From: Pleurocapsa sp. FMAR1 | GTDB taxonomy: Bacteria > Cyanobacteriota > Cyanobacteriia > Cyanobacteriales > Xenococcaceae | Assembly: GCF_963665995.1 (NCBI RefSeq) | Contig: NZ_OY762512.1 | Coordinates: 3,658,001-3,722,000, forward strand | Length of the DNA: 64,000 nucleotides | Reading direction: 5' to 3' | Shown here: piece by piece, positions 1 through 9,414 of the stretch | Numbering within the stretch: position 1 is the stretch's first letter | How the letters are laid out: each line of letters starts with the position of its first letter | Position numbers and translations under genes: made by a program | The notes under the pieces: model-generated | Database searches by the model: none | Seen by the model: the letters and a program-made list of their open reading frames with translations, nothing else | Told to the model about the DNA's origin: nothing

Positions 1-964
1 ATTCTACTGCAAACAATAATTCTAGGGAGAAGTCTCCTCCAGGAATAGAGCGACGATACATTTCACAAAGGTGAGCGGTAATATCAATCAGTGGCAAACG
101 ATAGTCAAGCAAAATGTCATCATTTCTGCCTTCTATTTGTAACTGATAAGAAAATTCATCAATTAATTTCATGTGTATTTCGAGAATTTGCGAAGTAGAA
201 ATATCAGCAAAAAAAGCTTGATCGACAAACTCATCAATTAGCTTATTTATTTCTGAGTTCTCATTAAAGTATTCCAGCAAAATTTGACAGTAGCTTTGGC
301 TTAATTTTTGGTCTAATTTTTCTTGCTCTTGTTTAGATAGATTGCGGTAAAAAAGGCTGGATTGGCGTTTGTAATAAATCCCTAAATATTCTTCCAGTCT
401 TGCTTGGATTTTTTCCGTTAGCCGACGCTGTTGTAATACAAGCGATCTATGCACTTTTTCTGTTTCTGGTTCATTTATAGTCTTGTGAATATTAAGATTA
501 GAACTAGGAGAGAGGCTCAAAAATGTAGTAATAGCCAGGTTAATATAAGTATTGATTTCTGCTAGCTGAGTTGGATACAGATGTATTTCTGCTTGATGAT
601 AAATAATGCAAGCTTGAGTAATATCGTCAAGAAAGTTGCAATCATCTGCTAATTCAAGCTTAGGATTAGCAGGCTGTTCAGTCTCGACTATTACCATAGG
701 CAGTAAAATTCTTGATTGCCATAACTCCTCCAAGGCTGAACTTGATTGACTATCTTTGACTAAAACAATGCAGTCTATCTGTTCATTGTCGGTCAAAAAA
801 CCAACTAGATTACTACTTAAACTAAGATCTTTAACTTTAAAGCGATCGCTATTTAATCGCTCAATAACTAATTTAGCCAACTGCTGTTGGGTATAAAACA
901 AACAAATATGCAGTTTGCTTCTAATCTTTTCAGTTGAACAAAAATTGTCTTGATAATCTGACAT
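1..964 (-). CDS. kaiA: Circadian clock protein KaiA (partial, 3' end beyond window)
   Basis: KaiA stimulates KaiC autophosphorylation in the cyanobacterial circadian oscillator. The minus-strand frame is open from ATG at 962-964 to the window edge, giving 321 residues. The N-terminal part (about 1-130) has the size and position of the pseudo-receiver domain. The C-terminal part carries the strongly conserved KaiA block: GIYYKR, FVDQAFFADIS, EIHMKLIDEF, GRNDDILLDYRL and AHLCEMYRRSIP. This domain forms the four-helix KaiC-binding dimer. In well-known KaiA proteins the chain ends a residue or two after RRSIP; here it continues for at least 13 residues (GGDFSLELLFAVE) and the stop is not in the window. 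kaiB and kaiC would be expected just off the left edge, as kaiA normally precedes kaiBC in the same direction. Confidence 0.95.
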   Translation of the reverse strand, partial: MSDYQDNFCSTEKIRSKLHICLFYTQQQLAKLVIERLNSDRFKVKDLSLSSNLVGFLTDNEQIDCIVLVKDSQSSSALEELWQSRILLPMVIVETEQPANPKLELADDCNFLDDITQACIIYHQAEIHLYPTQLAEINTYINLAITTFLSLSPSSNLNIHKTINEPETEKVHRSLVLQQRRLTEKIQARLEEYLGIYYKRQSSLFYRNLSKQEQEKLDQKLSQSYCQILLEYFNENSEINKLIDEFVDQAFFADISTSQILEIHMKLIDEFSYQLQIEGRNDDILLDYRLPLIDITAHLCEMYRRSIPGGDFSLELLFAVE

Positions 965-1474
965 TGCTGAGTAAATTCTACGTTATGGTTGTCAGAGTTA
1001 CATTTGAATCTGAAATAAAATAAGGCACCGCTATCAAGACTAGAGCAGCCCATAGAAGCCTATATGATGCTCAGAGAACGCAAGCACCATGAACTGACGA
1101 TGTTTTAATAACGTCAATAAATATTAAATATTTAATATTTATAAAAATTTAACATTTATTGTTCGACTTTGCGAATTGTAATAAAACACAATTTAAAGCA
1201 ATAGTGAACCAACTCACCAAAGGTAATAAGATGTATAAATATATAGAGATAGCATCTTGCTAAATTAGACTGGCTAAATTGCAAGATAAAATTTCTTTTT
1301 AATTGAGCATAATGTCAACTGTTTTCCGCCTTGTAAAGGCGGAGTGATCTCTAAGGGTTGGTCAAATCAATAGTTGCTAATAAGTCTAAAATTGCTTTGC
1401 TCGAGAATGGTAGAACCTAGTCTGCTGTAGACGTTAGCCAATTTCTCTTCTGGAAGACAAAAAAACGAGAATTT
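965..1474. other. Divergent intergenic region between kaiA and the split kinase gene
   Basis: This 510-base stretch separates two divergent genes, so it must hold both promoters. It is very AT-rich around 1115-1165, with runs of TTAAATATTTAATATTT. A short perfect hairpin (CCGCC TTGTAAA GGCGG, about 1326-1342) is visible. I recognise no coding sequence, RNA gene or named regulatory element here. Confidence 0.4.
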
Positions 1475-1888
1475 ATGTTTAGTCACGCTCTTACTCTGAA
1501 CGATTTTGCCTATTCAATTCCCATCTGTCAACCAGAAGCAGATTTGGGGAGTATCTTAAATATTTTTAAGCATGGTAATTGCCAAATAATTGCACTTCCC
1601 TTAAAAAATAATGCCTGGGGAACACTTAGCTCTCAAGATTTGCTATCGTTGATGGCTCAACTATGGCAAAGAGATTGTGTAGCCATGATTAGTCATCCGA
1701 GAATAGCTCGTCAAGAAGATATTTCTCACCTAAAATACAAAAATTTTGAACATTTAATCAAGTCAGCGATCGCTCTTTCGGGCAAGATTAAACTGCAAGA
1801 GTTTTTAAATAATTTAGAAGATGTTTCATTGAGAGATCGCGAATATTTAATAATTGATGAGTTGGGTAAGCTACAAAGAAGGCTATAA
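1475..1888 (+). CDS. N-terminal part of a sensor histidine kinase, ended by a premature stop
   Basis: The 137-residue product has no domain I can name with confidence; its IALPLKNNAWGTLSSQDLL segment hints at a CBS-like or other ligand-sensing fold. It ends at TAA 1886-1888. The same frame then stays open without another stop (RILRYLAANFERTIANTLQ, about 1892-1950) straight into the kinase coding sequence that starts at ATG 1967. The in-frame text between the two pieces looks like protein and not like a spacer. I infer that one gene of about 610 codons has been split by a single nonsense change or a sequencing error. It is divergent from kaiA. Confidence 0.55.
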   Translation: MFSHALTLNDFAYSIPICQPEADLGSILNIFKHGNCQIIALPLKNNAWGTLSSQDLLSLMAQLWQRDCVAMISHPRIARQEDISHLKYKNFEHLIKSAIALSGKIKLQEFLNNLEDVSLRDREYLIIDELGKLQRRL

Positions 1889-1966
1889 ACCTCACGAATA
1901 CTTAGATATTTAGCAGCAAACTTTGAGCGAACTATCGCTAATACGCTCCAAATTTCATCCCAGCCA

Positions 1967-3316
1967 ATGATGGCAGATTCTCTGAATACTGATAAATTTT
2001 TGGACAATGATACTTCTGAGTGTTGGCTTACTTTGGCAACTAAGGCATCTATTGCTGATTCAGTTGCCATACAGCTTGCAGATGGTGCATCAGCAACTAC
2101 TGAAACATTAGTAGACAAACTGCTGGAAACAATTAGTCATGAACTAAAATCCCCTTTAACTGGCATTGTTGGCTTATCTAGCCTATTTAAAGACCAACAA
2201 TTAGGAAAACTTAATCAGCGTCAACTGCGTTATGCACAGTTAATTTATCATGGTGGACAAAAGCTGATGAGTATTGTTAATGATCTAATAGAATTAACTA
2301 GTTTCACTGTCGAGAAGTTTCAGCCCCAGCCAGAAGCAATCGATCTGAGGTTTTTTTGTCTTCAGCTTTTTCAACAGGCTATGAGCAAATATAAATTAGC
2401 CAGCGCAGCAGAATCAAATTTTTTTCTAGAGACTCAATTAAAATTAGATATAGAGCCTGGAGCAGAAAAGGCGATCGCTGATAAAGTACAATTATCGACT
2501 ATACTTTCTCACCTAATTTTGGAAACTCTCCAGTTTTGTGAACCAGTCCGTAATATCTTGACCATTGAGGTCAAAAGTTGGCAAGAATGCACGGCAATCA
2601 TAGTTAGCAATGGTCTGATGAGTGATTTTGAGTTGGCATCATCCACTGACAATTTTGACAATTTTGGTTATCCTCAGCAAAGTTCTGGTTTAAATTTAGT
2701 TATTGCCCAATATTTGGCACAGATTGCTCAGGTAAAAATACAAAGTGACTATTCAACAGATGGTTGTCAGCTTACTTTACTGCTACCTCAAGCCAAAACT
2801 GAGATGAGCAACTATTGTTCAGATAATTTAGCTTTTAATACTCAAGACAAAGTAAAGAAAAATTTGACTGTGCTTTGCCTTTATCCTGAACCAGAAATGG
2901 TTGACCCAATTATCAATAGCGATAATGGTTTGAATTTTAATCTGAAAAATTGGGCAGAACAAGATTGGACGAACATCAGCCAACAACATCATTATCAACA
3001 TCGTATTATTGAAGCTGATGGTTTGGAGCAGGCACACACTTTAGCCCGTATTTGGAAGTTAGATGTGATTGTGCTGGATGGACATCAAATTGCCGATCCT
3101 ATTCAATATTGGCGATCTCTCCAAGCTTCTGAATATTTGACTGCCCTACCTATAGTAACTTTAGACACTAGAACCACCGAAGCTGCAAACCAAATTGAAG
3201 GACTAAAAGTTTATCCTTGTCTGCTTCGGGCCGACTGTCGCAGCATTAAAGATTTGATGCAGGTAATTCAAATTGCTACAGGGTTGGAACAATTTAGCTC
3301 AAGCTATGAAGAGTGA
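1967..3316 (+). CDS. Histidine kinase with degenerate C-terminal receiver-like domain
   Basis: A HisKA region carries the H-box HELKSPLTGIVGL (His about residue 58), the usual autophosphorylation site. A HATPase region follows with a G-box-like SSGLNLVIAQYLA. The N-box (DKVQLSTILSHLILETLQF) lacks the usual Asn, so ATP binding or kinase activity may be weak. The last ~140 residues resemble a receiver fold (DVIVLDG ... LPIVTLDTRTTEAANQIEGL) but lack the full acidic triad. The 449-residue product is probably the C-terminal part of a larger gene beginning at 1475. Being divergent from kaiA does not by itself show a clock role. Its last 23 bases overlap the convergent phosphoesterase gene. Confidence 0.7.
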   Translation: MMADSLNTDKFLDNDTSECWLTLATKASIADSVAIQLADGASATTETLVDKLLETISHELKSPLTGIVGLSSLFKDQQLGKLNQRQLRYAQLIYHGGQKLMSIVNDLIELTSFTVEKFQPQPEAIDLRFFCLQLFQQAMSKYKLASAAESNFFLETQLKLDIEPGAEKAIADKVQLSTILSHLILETLQFCEPVRNILTIEVKSWQECTAIIVSNGLMSDFELASSTDNFDNFGYPQQSSGLNLVIAQYLAQIAQVKIQSDYSTDGCQLTLLLPQAKTEMSNYCSDNLAFNTQDKVKKNLTVLCLYPEPEMVDPIINSDNGLNFNLKNWAEQDWTNISQQHHYQHRIIEADGLEQAHTLARIWKLDVIVLDGHQIADPIQYWRSLQASEYLTALPIVTLDTRTTEAANQIEGLKVYPCLLRADCRSIKDLMQVIQIATGLEQFSSSYEE

Positions 3317-4169
3317 AGACAGTAATTTCTGGGCGACTATTAATACGCAGCGGTAAACCCGTCATGCCTAAACCGCGATTGGTATACTCTAAAGTATCTT
3401 CAATTTGATTTAAACCAGCAAAATATTTTTTCCCGCCATAAGGTAGTATAAAAGGATTAAGAAAAGGAATTTTAATTTGTCCTCCATGGGAATGACCAGA
3501 CAACTGGAGCGCAAATTTATGAGTTGCAGCACTTTTGGCGATGTAGTCTGGTTCGTGAACCAATAATATGGCAGCACTATCATCGGGTAGAAGCTTAATT
3601 ACTCGATCTAAGTCTGGTTTTCCCCAGTAAGGATCGTCAACTCCAGCAAAAGTTAGTTTTTTTGTACCTCGCTCAATCACATATACTTGATTATCTAAGT
3701 TAGTTACATTACTGTTTACCAAGGCTTGTTTTAGGTTATCAGTAGCATTTGCATTTCCCTTATGGTCATGATTGCCCAAAACTGATAAAGTGCTTATTTG
3801 AGATACTAATTTGCTTAATTTTTCCTCTAGTTCCTGACTATTAAAATTTTCGTGTTTAGTAATAAAGTCTCCTGTAATCGCGATCACATCTGGCTTTTGT
3901 TGATTAACCAGCTTGATGATTCTATCTAATCTTTTTGTAGGCATAAAGCGATTGCTGTGAAGATCGCTAATCTGTACAATTTTAAACTCATTAAAGGCTG
4001 GACTTAAGTTAGGAATTGTGAGTTGAATTGGCACTACTTCAATCCAATTTGGCTCTATTTTTGAACCATAAATATAACAAGAGATAAATAACGCGATCGC
4101 AATTATAGTAAAGTTATATAGCAATTTTTTTATGGTCTTAAATGGAAAATAATAACGCTTGGCTAACAT
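3294..4169 (-). CDS. Membrane-anchored metallophosphoesterase (calcineurin-like, YkuE/YaeI type)
   Basis: The five blocks of the binuclear metallophosphoesterase fold are present: ISDLH (D69, H71), ITGD (100-101), GNHD (132-135), LVHEPD (H203) and GHSHGG (223-228). A hydrophobic segment at residues 17-34 should anchor it in the membrane with the catalytic domain outside the cytoplasm. Family members of this type hydrolyse phosphodiester or pyrophosphate bonds of lipids such as UDP-diacylglucosamine, but the substrate here is unknown. The length (291 residues) is normal. The gene is convergent with the kinase and divergent from the dehydrogenase gene, which starts about 50 bases away. Confidence 0.85.
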   Translation of the reverse strand: MLAKRYYFPFKTIKKLLYNFTIIAIALFISCYIYGSKIEPNWIEVVPIQLTIPNLSPAFNEFKIVQISDLHSNRFMPTKRLDRIIKLVNQQKPDVIAITGDFITKHENFNSQELEEKLSKLVSQISTLSVLGNHDHKGNANATDNLKQALVNSNVTNLDNQVYVIERGTKKLTFAGVDDPYWGKPDLDRVIKLLPDDSAAILLVHEPDYIAKSAATHKFALQLSGHSHGGQIKIPFLNPFILPYGGKKYFAGLNQIEDTLEYTNRGLGMTGLPLRINSRPEITVFTLHSLS

Positions 4170-4223
4170 ATATGAGCAACTTTGAGAGATAGCGTTTGCT
4201 TTTCCATATTAATCTTTGTTTAC

Positions 4224-5045
4224 ATGAAATATTTAAATCAACACGTAATTATTACAGGTGGCTCTAGCGGTATTGGGAAAGCTACGGCAAAGTTATTAGC
4301 TCAACAGGGCGCAAATATTTCCCTAATTGCTCGCGATCGCCAAAAGTTAGCCACTGCTCAACGGGAAATAGCTACGTTAGCTCGAACTTCCCAACAAGTG
4401 CTTATTTTTCCAGCCGATGTATCTGATTCGGCTGCTATTAAAATCGCTATCAAGGGCGCGATAGCCCAACAAGGAATACCAGAGATGCTGATTACTTCGG
4501 CGGGAATAACTCATCCTGGTTACTTTTCAGAAATTCCCCTAGAAGTTTTTGAACGGATTATGGCGGTAAATTATTTTGGTTCTCTTTACGCCCTTAGAGC
4601 CGTTTTACCAGCTATGGAACAGCAAAAAAGGGGAAATATAGTCTTAATTTCATCTGGTGCGGGATTAATCGGTATTTATGGTTATACAGCTTACTGCCCT
4701 TCTAAGTTTGCTCTAAGAGGATTAGCAGAATCTCTTAGGGGCGAACTAAAGCCAAAGGGTATCAAAGTCACAATTGTATATCCCCCTGATACTGACACTC
4801 CTCAGCTAGAGGCAGAAAATAAAATAAAACCTGTCGAAACTAAAAAGATTACCGCTACAGCCAAAATTTTGACTGCCGAGGCAGTAGCAAAACAGATTGT
4901 TCAAGGCGTGGAAAAAGGGAATTTTGCGATCGCTCCTGGAACCGAGTTAACGATTCTGAATCGATTTCATAGTCTTTTAAGCCCTATATTAAACTGGTAT
5001 TTTGATAGTATAGTCAGGAGAATAAATAATACGGTTAAACGATAA
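4224..5045 (+). CDS. Short-chain dehydrogenase/reductase, similar to 3-ketosphinganine reductases
   Basis: This is a classical SDR with a Rossmann fold. The cofactor motif TGGSSGIG lies at residues 11-18, the structural motif LITSAG is present, and the catalytic pair is Tyr157-x3-Lys161 (YCPSK). The region after the active site (VYPPDTDTPQLEAENKIKP) resembles 3-ketodihydrosphingosine reductases, so reduction of a lipid 3-keto group is possible but not shown. I chose ATG 4224 because the frame upstream of it (from 4182) encodes a short unrelated stretch and the Rossmann strand begins directly after this Met. It is convergent with tatC, about 25 bases apart. Confidence 0.8.
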   Translation: MKYLNQHVIITGGSSGIGKATAKLLAQQGANISLIARDRQKLATAQREIATLARTSQQVLIFPADVSDSAAIKIAIKGAIAQQGIPEMLITSAGITHPGYFSEIPLEVFERIMAVNYFGSLYALRAVLPAMEQQKRGNIVLISSGAGLIGIYGYTAYCPSKFALRGLAESLRGELKPKGIKVTIVYPPDTDTPQLEAENKIKPVETKKITATAKILTAEAVAKQIVQGVEKGNFAIAPGTELTILNRFHSLLSPILNWYFDSIVRRINNTVKR

Positions 5046-5070
5046 AGCGATCGCAATAATATATCAGAAG

Positions 5071-5838
5071 TTATTTTCCCAGTAATTTGACTGCACCAAT
5101 ACCGCCAAAATATAGTCCTAGCACTGCACCAGCCAATAAAGATTGAGTTAAAGGATCGGTAGAAGGAGTTAAAATTGCCCCCATAACTACCGAGCCAAGT
5201 ACTACATAACGCCAACCTGCAAACATTTGCGCTGCCGAAACAATCCCTAAAAAACCCAAAATCAACTGAATTACAGGAATTTGAAACGCTAAACCCGTAC
5301 TAAATAGTAAAAGTAATACGAACTCGAAATATTTATCAATTGACCAAGATTGTTCAACTACATCACTGCCGTAGTTAATAAAGAAATTAAGCGCAGCAGG
5401 AATTAAAGCAATATAAGCAAAAAACAAACCTGCAAAAAACAAAATACTAGAGCCAAAAATTACAGGAGCAAGTAGACGACGTTCTTTTCTAGTCAATCCT
5501 GGCAAGACAAATTGAACAATCTGATAAAGAATAAACGGACTTGCCAGCACCATCCCACTATAGCCAGCTACCTTGATAGATACAAAGAAAAACTCTCCTG
5601 GGGCTAGCTGTAAGAATTTTACACCTTGAGCAGGAACTTCCAAAATCCGAACTAAAGGTTTGACAAAAACAAAGCAGCCTAAAGCTGCGATCGCTACTGC
5701 AATTAAAGCATAGAAAATACGCAAGCGTAGTTCTTCTAGATGATCGAACAGTGACATCTCCACTTCATCTGGAAGTTCATTTAGATATTTTTCTTTCTCT
5801 TTGTCTTTGACGGAAGTTTCTAAGTTAGATGGTGGCAT
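5071..5838 (-). CDS. tatC: Twin-arginine translocase subunit TatC
   Basis: TatC recognises twin-arginine signal peptides and nucleates the Tat pore for export of folded proteins; in cyanobacteria it acts in the plasma and thylakoid membranes. The 255-residue sequence has the conserved N-terminal block [13 protein letters not shown] (about 29-41), the periplasmic-loop motif with [13 protein letters not shown], the [12 protein letters not shown] loop, and six hydrophobic segments ending in GILTPSTDP-type residues ([13 protein letters not shown]). The acidic, charged N-terminal tail ([15 protein letters not shown]) is typical of cyanobacterial forms. No tatA is adjacent. Confidence 0.96.
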   Translation of the reverse strand: MPPSNLETSVKDKEKEKYLNELPDEVEMSLFDHLEELRLRIFYALIAVAIAALGCFVFVKPLVRILEVPAQGVKFLQLAPGEFFFVSIKVAGYSGMVLASPFILYQIVQFVLPGLTRKERRLLAPVIFGSSILFFAGLFFAYIALIPAALNFFINYGSDVVEQSWSIDKYFEFVLLLLFSTGLAFQIPVIQLILGFLGIVSAAQMFAGWRYVVLGSVVMGAILTPSTDPLTQSLLAGAVLGLYFGGIGAVKLLGK

Positions 5839-6061
5839 AAATTGATAGACAGAAATTAATCGTTCTACAGATTGAGTAAAATCGCTAAACTTGTTTTAAT
5901 AATTATATCTTTCGCCGATCCTGTTTTTTTATTTATACCGAGATGTATATAAGGATCGCTCTTATATTTAAATTTGAAAGCTAATAAATTGAGCATATTC
6001 AATTTACTATTGATATTAACTAAGGTCTTAGCTTTCCCGTGAGAGATTTATTGAAATTCAG

Positions 6062-7282
6062 ATGTTAAAAAGTGACTTACTTATCTATAGGCGTAGTGGC
6101 GAAACAATCATACCTAAGAAGTTAGAAATTAATGGTCATAATTTAGGTATAGCAGAGAATATAATCAATTGTTTTCAAGATTGCATAGGTAAAAATCAAG
6201 GGGATCTAGATCGGCGACTTTTAGACCTAGAAGGAAACAGCCCGAATTATCGATTGATAAGAGGTCTAGCTCATATATTACGTAATACCTTTTCTACTTT
6301 GGAAATTATTAGTCCTCTTGAGCCACCAATGCTTCGGCAAAGAGTTTTCTCACAAGCAGCTAAAACAGCAACTATACCTAATAATCGCAGCGATACTTTA
6401 GAAGCAATTTCTCTCTGTCTGTCTGATGAATTAAAATATGCTGTATCTCGTACTGAAATTGAAGCAGGATTATACGCAGACCTGCAAGAAAATCGTATAC
6501 TAACTCAGTTTGAAGCACCAATTTCTGAGTCATTGCTTCATCGTTACAATCTTTCTCAAGTACAGGGCATTTTTTACCATGCCACCAACGTTGTTATCAA
6601 TGCGCACCGTAATGATCCTGGAGAATACAAATTACTGTTTCGCTATATCAAATTATTTCAGTTAATGGCATATATAGAAGGAGATGCTGATACTGGATTT
6701 ACGTTGACTATGGATGGTCCAGCTAGTCTTTTCAAAGCAAGCACCAGATATGGTTTAGCTTTGGCAAAAATGATTCCAGCTTTGCTTCATGTAACAGAAT
6801 GGAGTCTCCAGGCTAAATTACAAAACCGCGATCAATACTCTGGAAATATTAAGACAGGTAAGTTTAACCTGGCAAGCGGTCGTTGTGATTTAGTTTCTCA
6901 CTATCCCCCAGGAAAACCATATGATAGTATGCTAGAGGCTTCTTTTGCTAAAAGTTGGGCGAAAACAAAAACTGAATGGCGATTAGAAAGAGAGGTCGAC
7001 TTAATTCCTCTTCCAGGCAGCGTAATGATTCCTGACTTTCGTCTAGTTCATCCAGACGGCAGAGAATTTCTTCTAGAAATTGTGGGCTACTGGCGACCAC
7101 AATATTTGCAGAAAAAATTCTATCAGGTGCGTAGTGGTGACACTGAAAACTTAATTCTTGCTGTTTCTGAAAGATTAAACTTAGAAAAGGCTGGGGTAAA
7201 GTTTACTGATTTACCAAATAGGTTAATCTGGTTTAAAAATAAGCTACAGTCCAAAGCGGTATTAGATTTATTGGAAAATTAG
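6062..7282 (+). CDS. DUF790 family nuclease (Bax1-like)
   Basis: The 406-residue protein matches the DUF790 family. The N-terminal block (MLKSDLLIYRRSGETIIPKK) is typical, and the C-terminal PD-(D/E)xK-type nuclease core has PDFRLVHPDGREFLLEIVGYW near residues 325-345. The archaeal member Bax1 is a structure-specific endonuclease that works with the XPB helicase, and many bacterial genomes pair the two genes. No helicase gene is adjacent here: the upstream neighbour is the divergent tatC, and downstream is a transposon. A role in excision repair is therefore inferred from the family only. Confidence 0.75.
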   Translation: MLKSDLLIYRRSGETIIPKKLEINGHNLGIAENIINCFQDCIGKNQGDLDRRLLDLEGNSPNYRLIRGLAHILRNTFSTLEIISPLEPPMLRQRVFSQAAKTATIPNNRSDTLEAISLCLSDELKYAVSRTEIEAGLYADLQENRILTQFEAPISESLLHRYNLSQVQGIFYHATNVVINAHRNDPGEYKLLFRYIKLFQLMAYIEGDADTGFTLTMDGPASLFKASTRYGLALAKMIPALLHVTEWSLQAKLQNRDQYSGNIKTGKFNLASGRCDLVSHYPPGKPYDSMLEASFAKSWAKTKTEWRLEREVDLIPLPGSVMIPDFRLVHPDGREFLLEIVGYWRPQYLQKKFYQVRSGDTENLILAVSERLNLEKAGVKFTDLPNRLIWFKNKLQSKAVLDLLEN

Positions 7283-7315
7283 ATCGCGGTTGACTGCTTA
7301 TACAAATAAATAAAA

Positions 7316-7398
7316 ATATTCCTGTAAATCTTAAAGAAGAAGCTGTAAATGAGCAGACTTCACCCAAGAGGTTAGAATTTCTAGCTAGTGTAAATGAA
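7316..7398 (+). pseudogene. 5'-side fragment of a small gene broken by an IS element
   Basis: An open stretch without a start codon reads KNIPVNLKEEAVNEQ, then TSPKRLEFLASVNE, and runs into the left end of the IS630 element. A matching fragment lies beyond the right end of the element (9630-9776). The pattern of short leucine/alanine-rich helices with N-T/N-S turns is reminiscent of leucine-rich-repeat-variant proteins, but it is too short to assign. Confidence 0.3.
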
Positions 7399-8462
7399 GA
7401 GTTACTCCCATCCCACTATAAGATTATTTAAAATAGAGAAGTTGAAATAAAGCGGTAGAAATAGGAAGTCGGACACAAAAACTTAAAAAACAGCAATTGA
7501 GTGGCAAAAGCTATACTACCAGAATCAACAGAGCTATTTAAGAGCAAGATTATTAGCAATCAAATTTTTAGTTGAAGGTAAAACGAGAAGAGAAGTCTCG
7601 CAGTCGTTAGATTGTACTTACAAAACCTTGACTAATTGGATTGATAAATACCTCGACGGCAGATTAGAAAAATTAACCGAATCAATCAGACATCGAGTTC
7701 CACAAAAATTAGGCCCAGCTCAAAAGCTACAGTTTAAACAAATGCTTCTGCAACAAACTCCAATTGACTACGGTATCGATAGGAATTTGTGGACAGCTAA
7801 AATTATGACTCAAGTCATTGAACAAAACTGGAATGTTCAGTTAAAAAATAGTCGTATTTATGAAATTATTCAAGAGCTGAATCTTTCATATTAAAAAGGT
7901 CATCAAGATTATGTTAATGCAAATAAAGCCAAACAAAGACAGTTTGTCGAGTTACTAAATAAAAGCTTAAAGTTAGAGGTGAAGATAAAAAAATCCTCTT
8001 TTTTGACGAATTTGCTGTATATGACCGCCAAGCGTATTTTTTATGGATGAGCAGAGAAAAATACCCGACCCAAGATTCCTAGCAATGAAAAGAGAAAACG
8101 CCATGAGGTTAGCGGACTGTTGAGTGTGGATGCTTTAACAGGAGAAGAATATCTACAACTAAAGTCCAAATCGAAGAGTGAAGATATTGCCAGCTATTTT
8201 GGTTTGCTATGTGATGATTTATTAAATAAAAGCTATCGTAAGGTCACAATTATTTTCGACAACAATTCGACTTATAAAGACAAAATGAAGTCTCAATTGA
8301 AAACTCTCATGTCTACCTTAGAAATTGACCAGAAAATTCAAGTCGAGTTTTTTCGTACCCCTTCTTACTCTCCTGATTTTAATTTAGCTGAATATATAGC
8401 AATACGTTATAAGGTTAGGACGCTATACTGAATAAATCAAGAAACGAAAGAGAATAGGATTA

Positions 8463-9414
8463 ATGGCATCCCCTTACAGTTACGATTTGCGAGCGAAGGC
8501 AATTAAAGCAGTAAAAAGTGGCGAGAAGAAAGTCAATGTATGCCGAATGTTCGCTATCAGTCGTAACACACTGAACTTGTGGCTCAAAAGAGAACAAGTT
8601 CAGGGTGACTTCAAAGCGATCGCTCTTCATCAAAAAGGAAAAAAGCCCAAGATTAAAAACCTCCTGCGTTTTCAAGAATTTGTGTTGCAACACAACAACA
8701 AAACACAGCAACGAATAGCTCAATTATGGGGGAAGAATCTAACTCAGCAAAATGTCAGCGATGCGATAAGAAAGCTGGGCATAACTAGAAAAAAAGCGGT
8801 CAGACCCCGCGTCGCCGACAGGCGCAAGACAAAGGGCTTGCCCGCATGTACGCTGACCAAGACAAACTTATGGGTATCGAGAGAGAAATGAAGAAAAAAG
8901 GCAACAATTTCTTGAACGTATCGGTCAAATAGATCGAAGCAAAATCGTCTATGTAGATGAAGCAGGATTCGACAATCGAGACGATTATCCATACGGATAT
9001 AGCCCGAAAGGAACAAGATGTTATGGATTAAAATCGGGTCGAAGAGTAGACAGGGTTAGTTGGATTGCAGCGTTAAAATCAGGAAAAGTTTTTGCACCGT
9101 TGACATATGAGGGATGTTGTAATCGTCAAGTATTTGAGACTTGGTTAGAAAAAAGTTTGCTTCCTCAATTGAAGTCTGGCGACATTATCGTGATTGACAA
9201 TGCAACCTTTCACAAAGGACAAAGCATTCTTGAAATCGTTCATCATGCAGGATGTGAAATTTGGTATTTGCCCCCGTATTCCCCTGATTTAAACAAAATA
9301 GAGCGTTGGTGGTCGGTTCTCAAAACTTGGATGAAACAAAGAATTTACGATTTTGAAACTATCCGAGAGTGTGTTGATTCTGCTTTCGCGCAATGTCCTA
9401 ATGTCTTCGCGTAA
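8463..9414 (+). pseudogene. Transposase of the nested IS630 element, frameshifted by a palindromic insertion
   Basis: The first part (ATG 8463 to about 8795) encodes the DNA-binding half (YSYDLRAKAIKAVKSGEKK ... RNTLNLWLKRE). The second part, in another frame, runs from about 8864 to 9414 and carries the DDE catalytic core: KIVYVDEAGFDNRDDY, GDIIVIDNATFHKG and YLPPYSPDLNKIERWWSVLK. The two halves are separated by a roughly 67-base palindromic insertion (8796-8862). Without it, RKK would run directly into TYGYRERNEEKRQQFLERI in frame. Some IS630 elements use programmed frameshifting, but here the insertion is the simpler explanation. Confidence 0.75.
8796..8862. repeat. Small palindromic insertion (about 67 bp) in the nested transposase
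   Basis: The insert begins GCGGTCAG and closes with CGCTGACC, so GGTCAG (8798-8803) pairs with CTGACC (8853-8858). Its inner part contains GGGCTTGCCCGCATGTA (about 8834-8850). A very similar string, GGACTTGTCCGCATGTAGG, occurs in the hairpin arrays near 62463 and 62839. It looks like a member of a dispersed palindromic repeat family that moved into the IS. Confidence 0.55.

Noticed and set aside
1726-2118. A 130-codon minus-strand frame over the kinase gene
   Set aside because: The plus strand has a histidine kinase H-box and the minus frame has no recognisable features.
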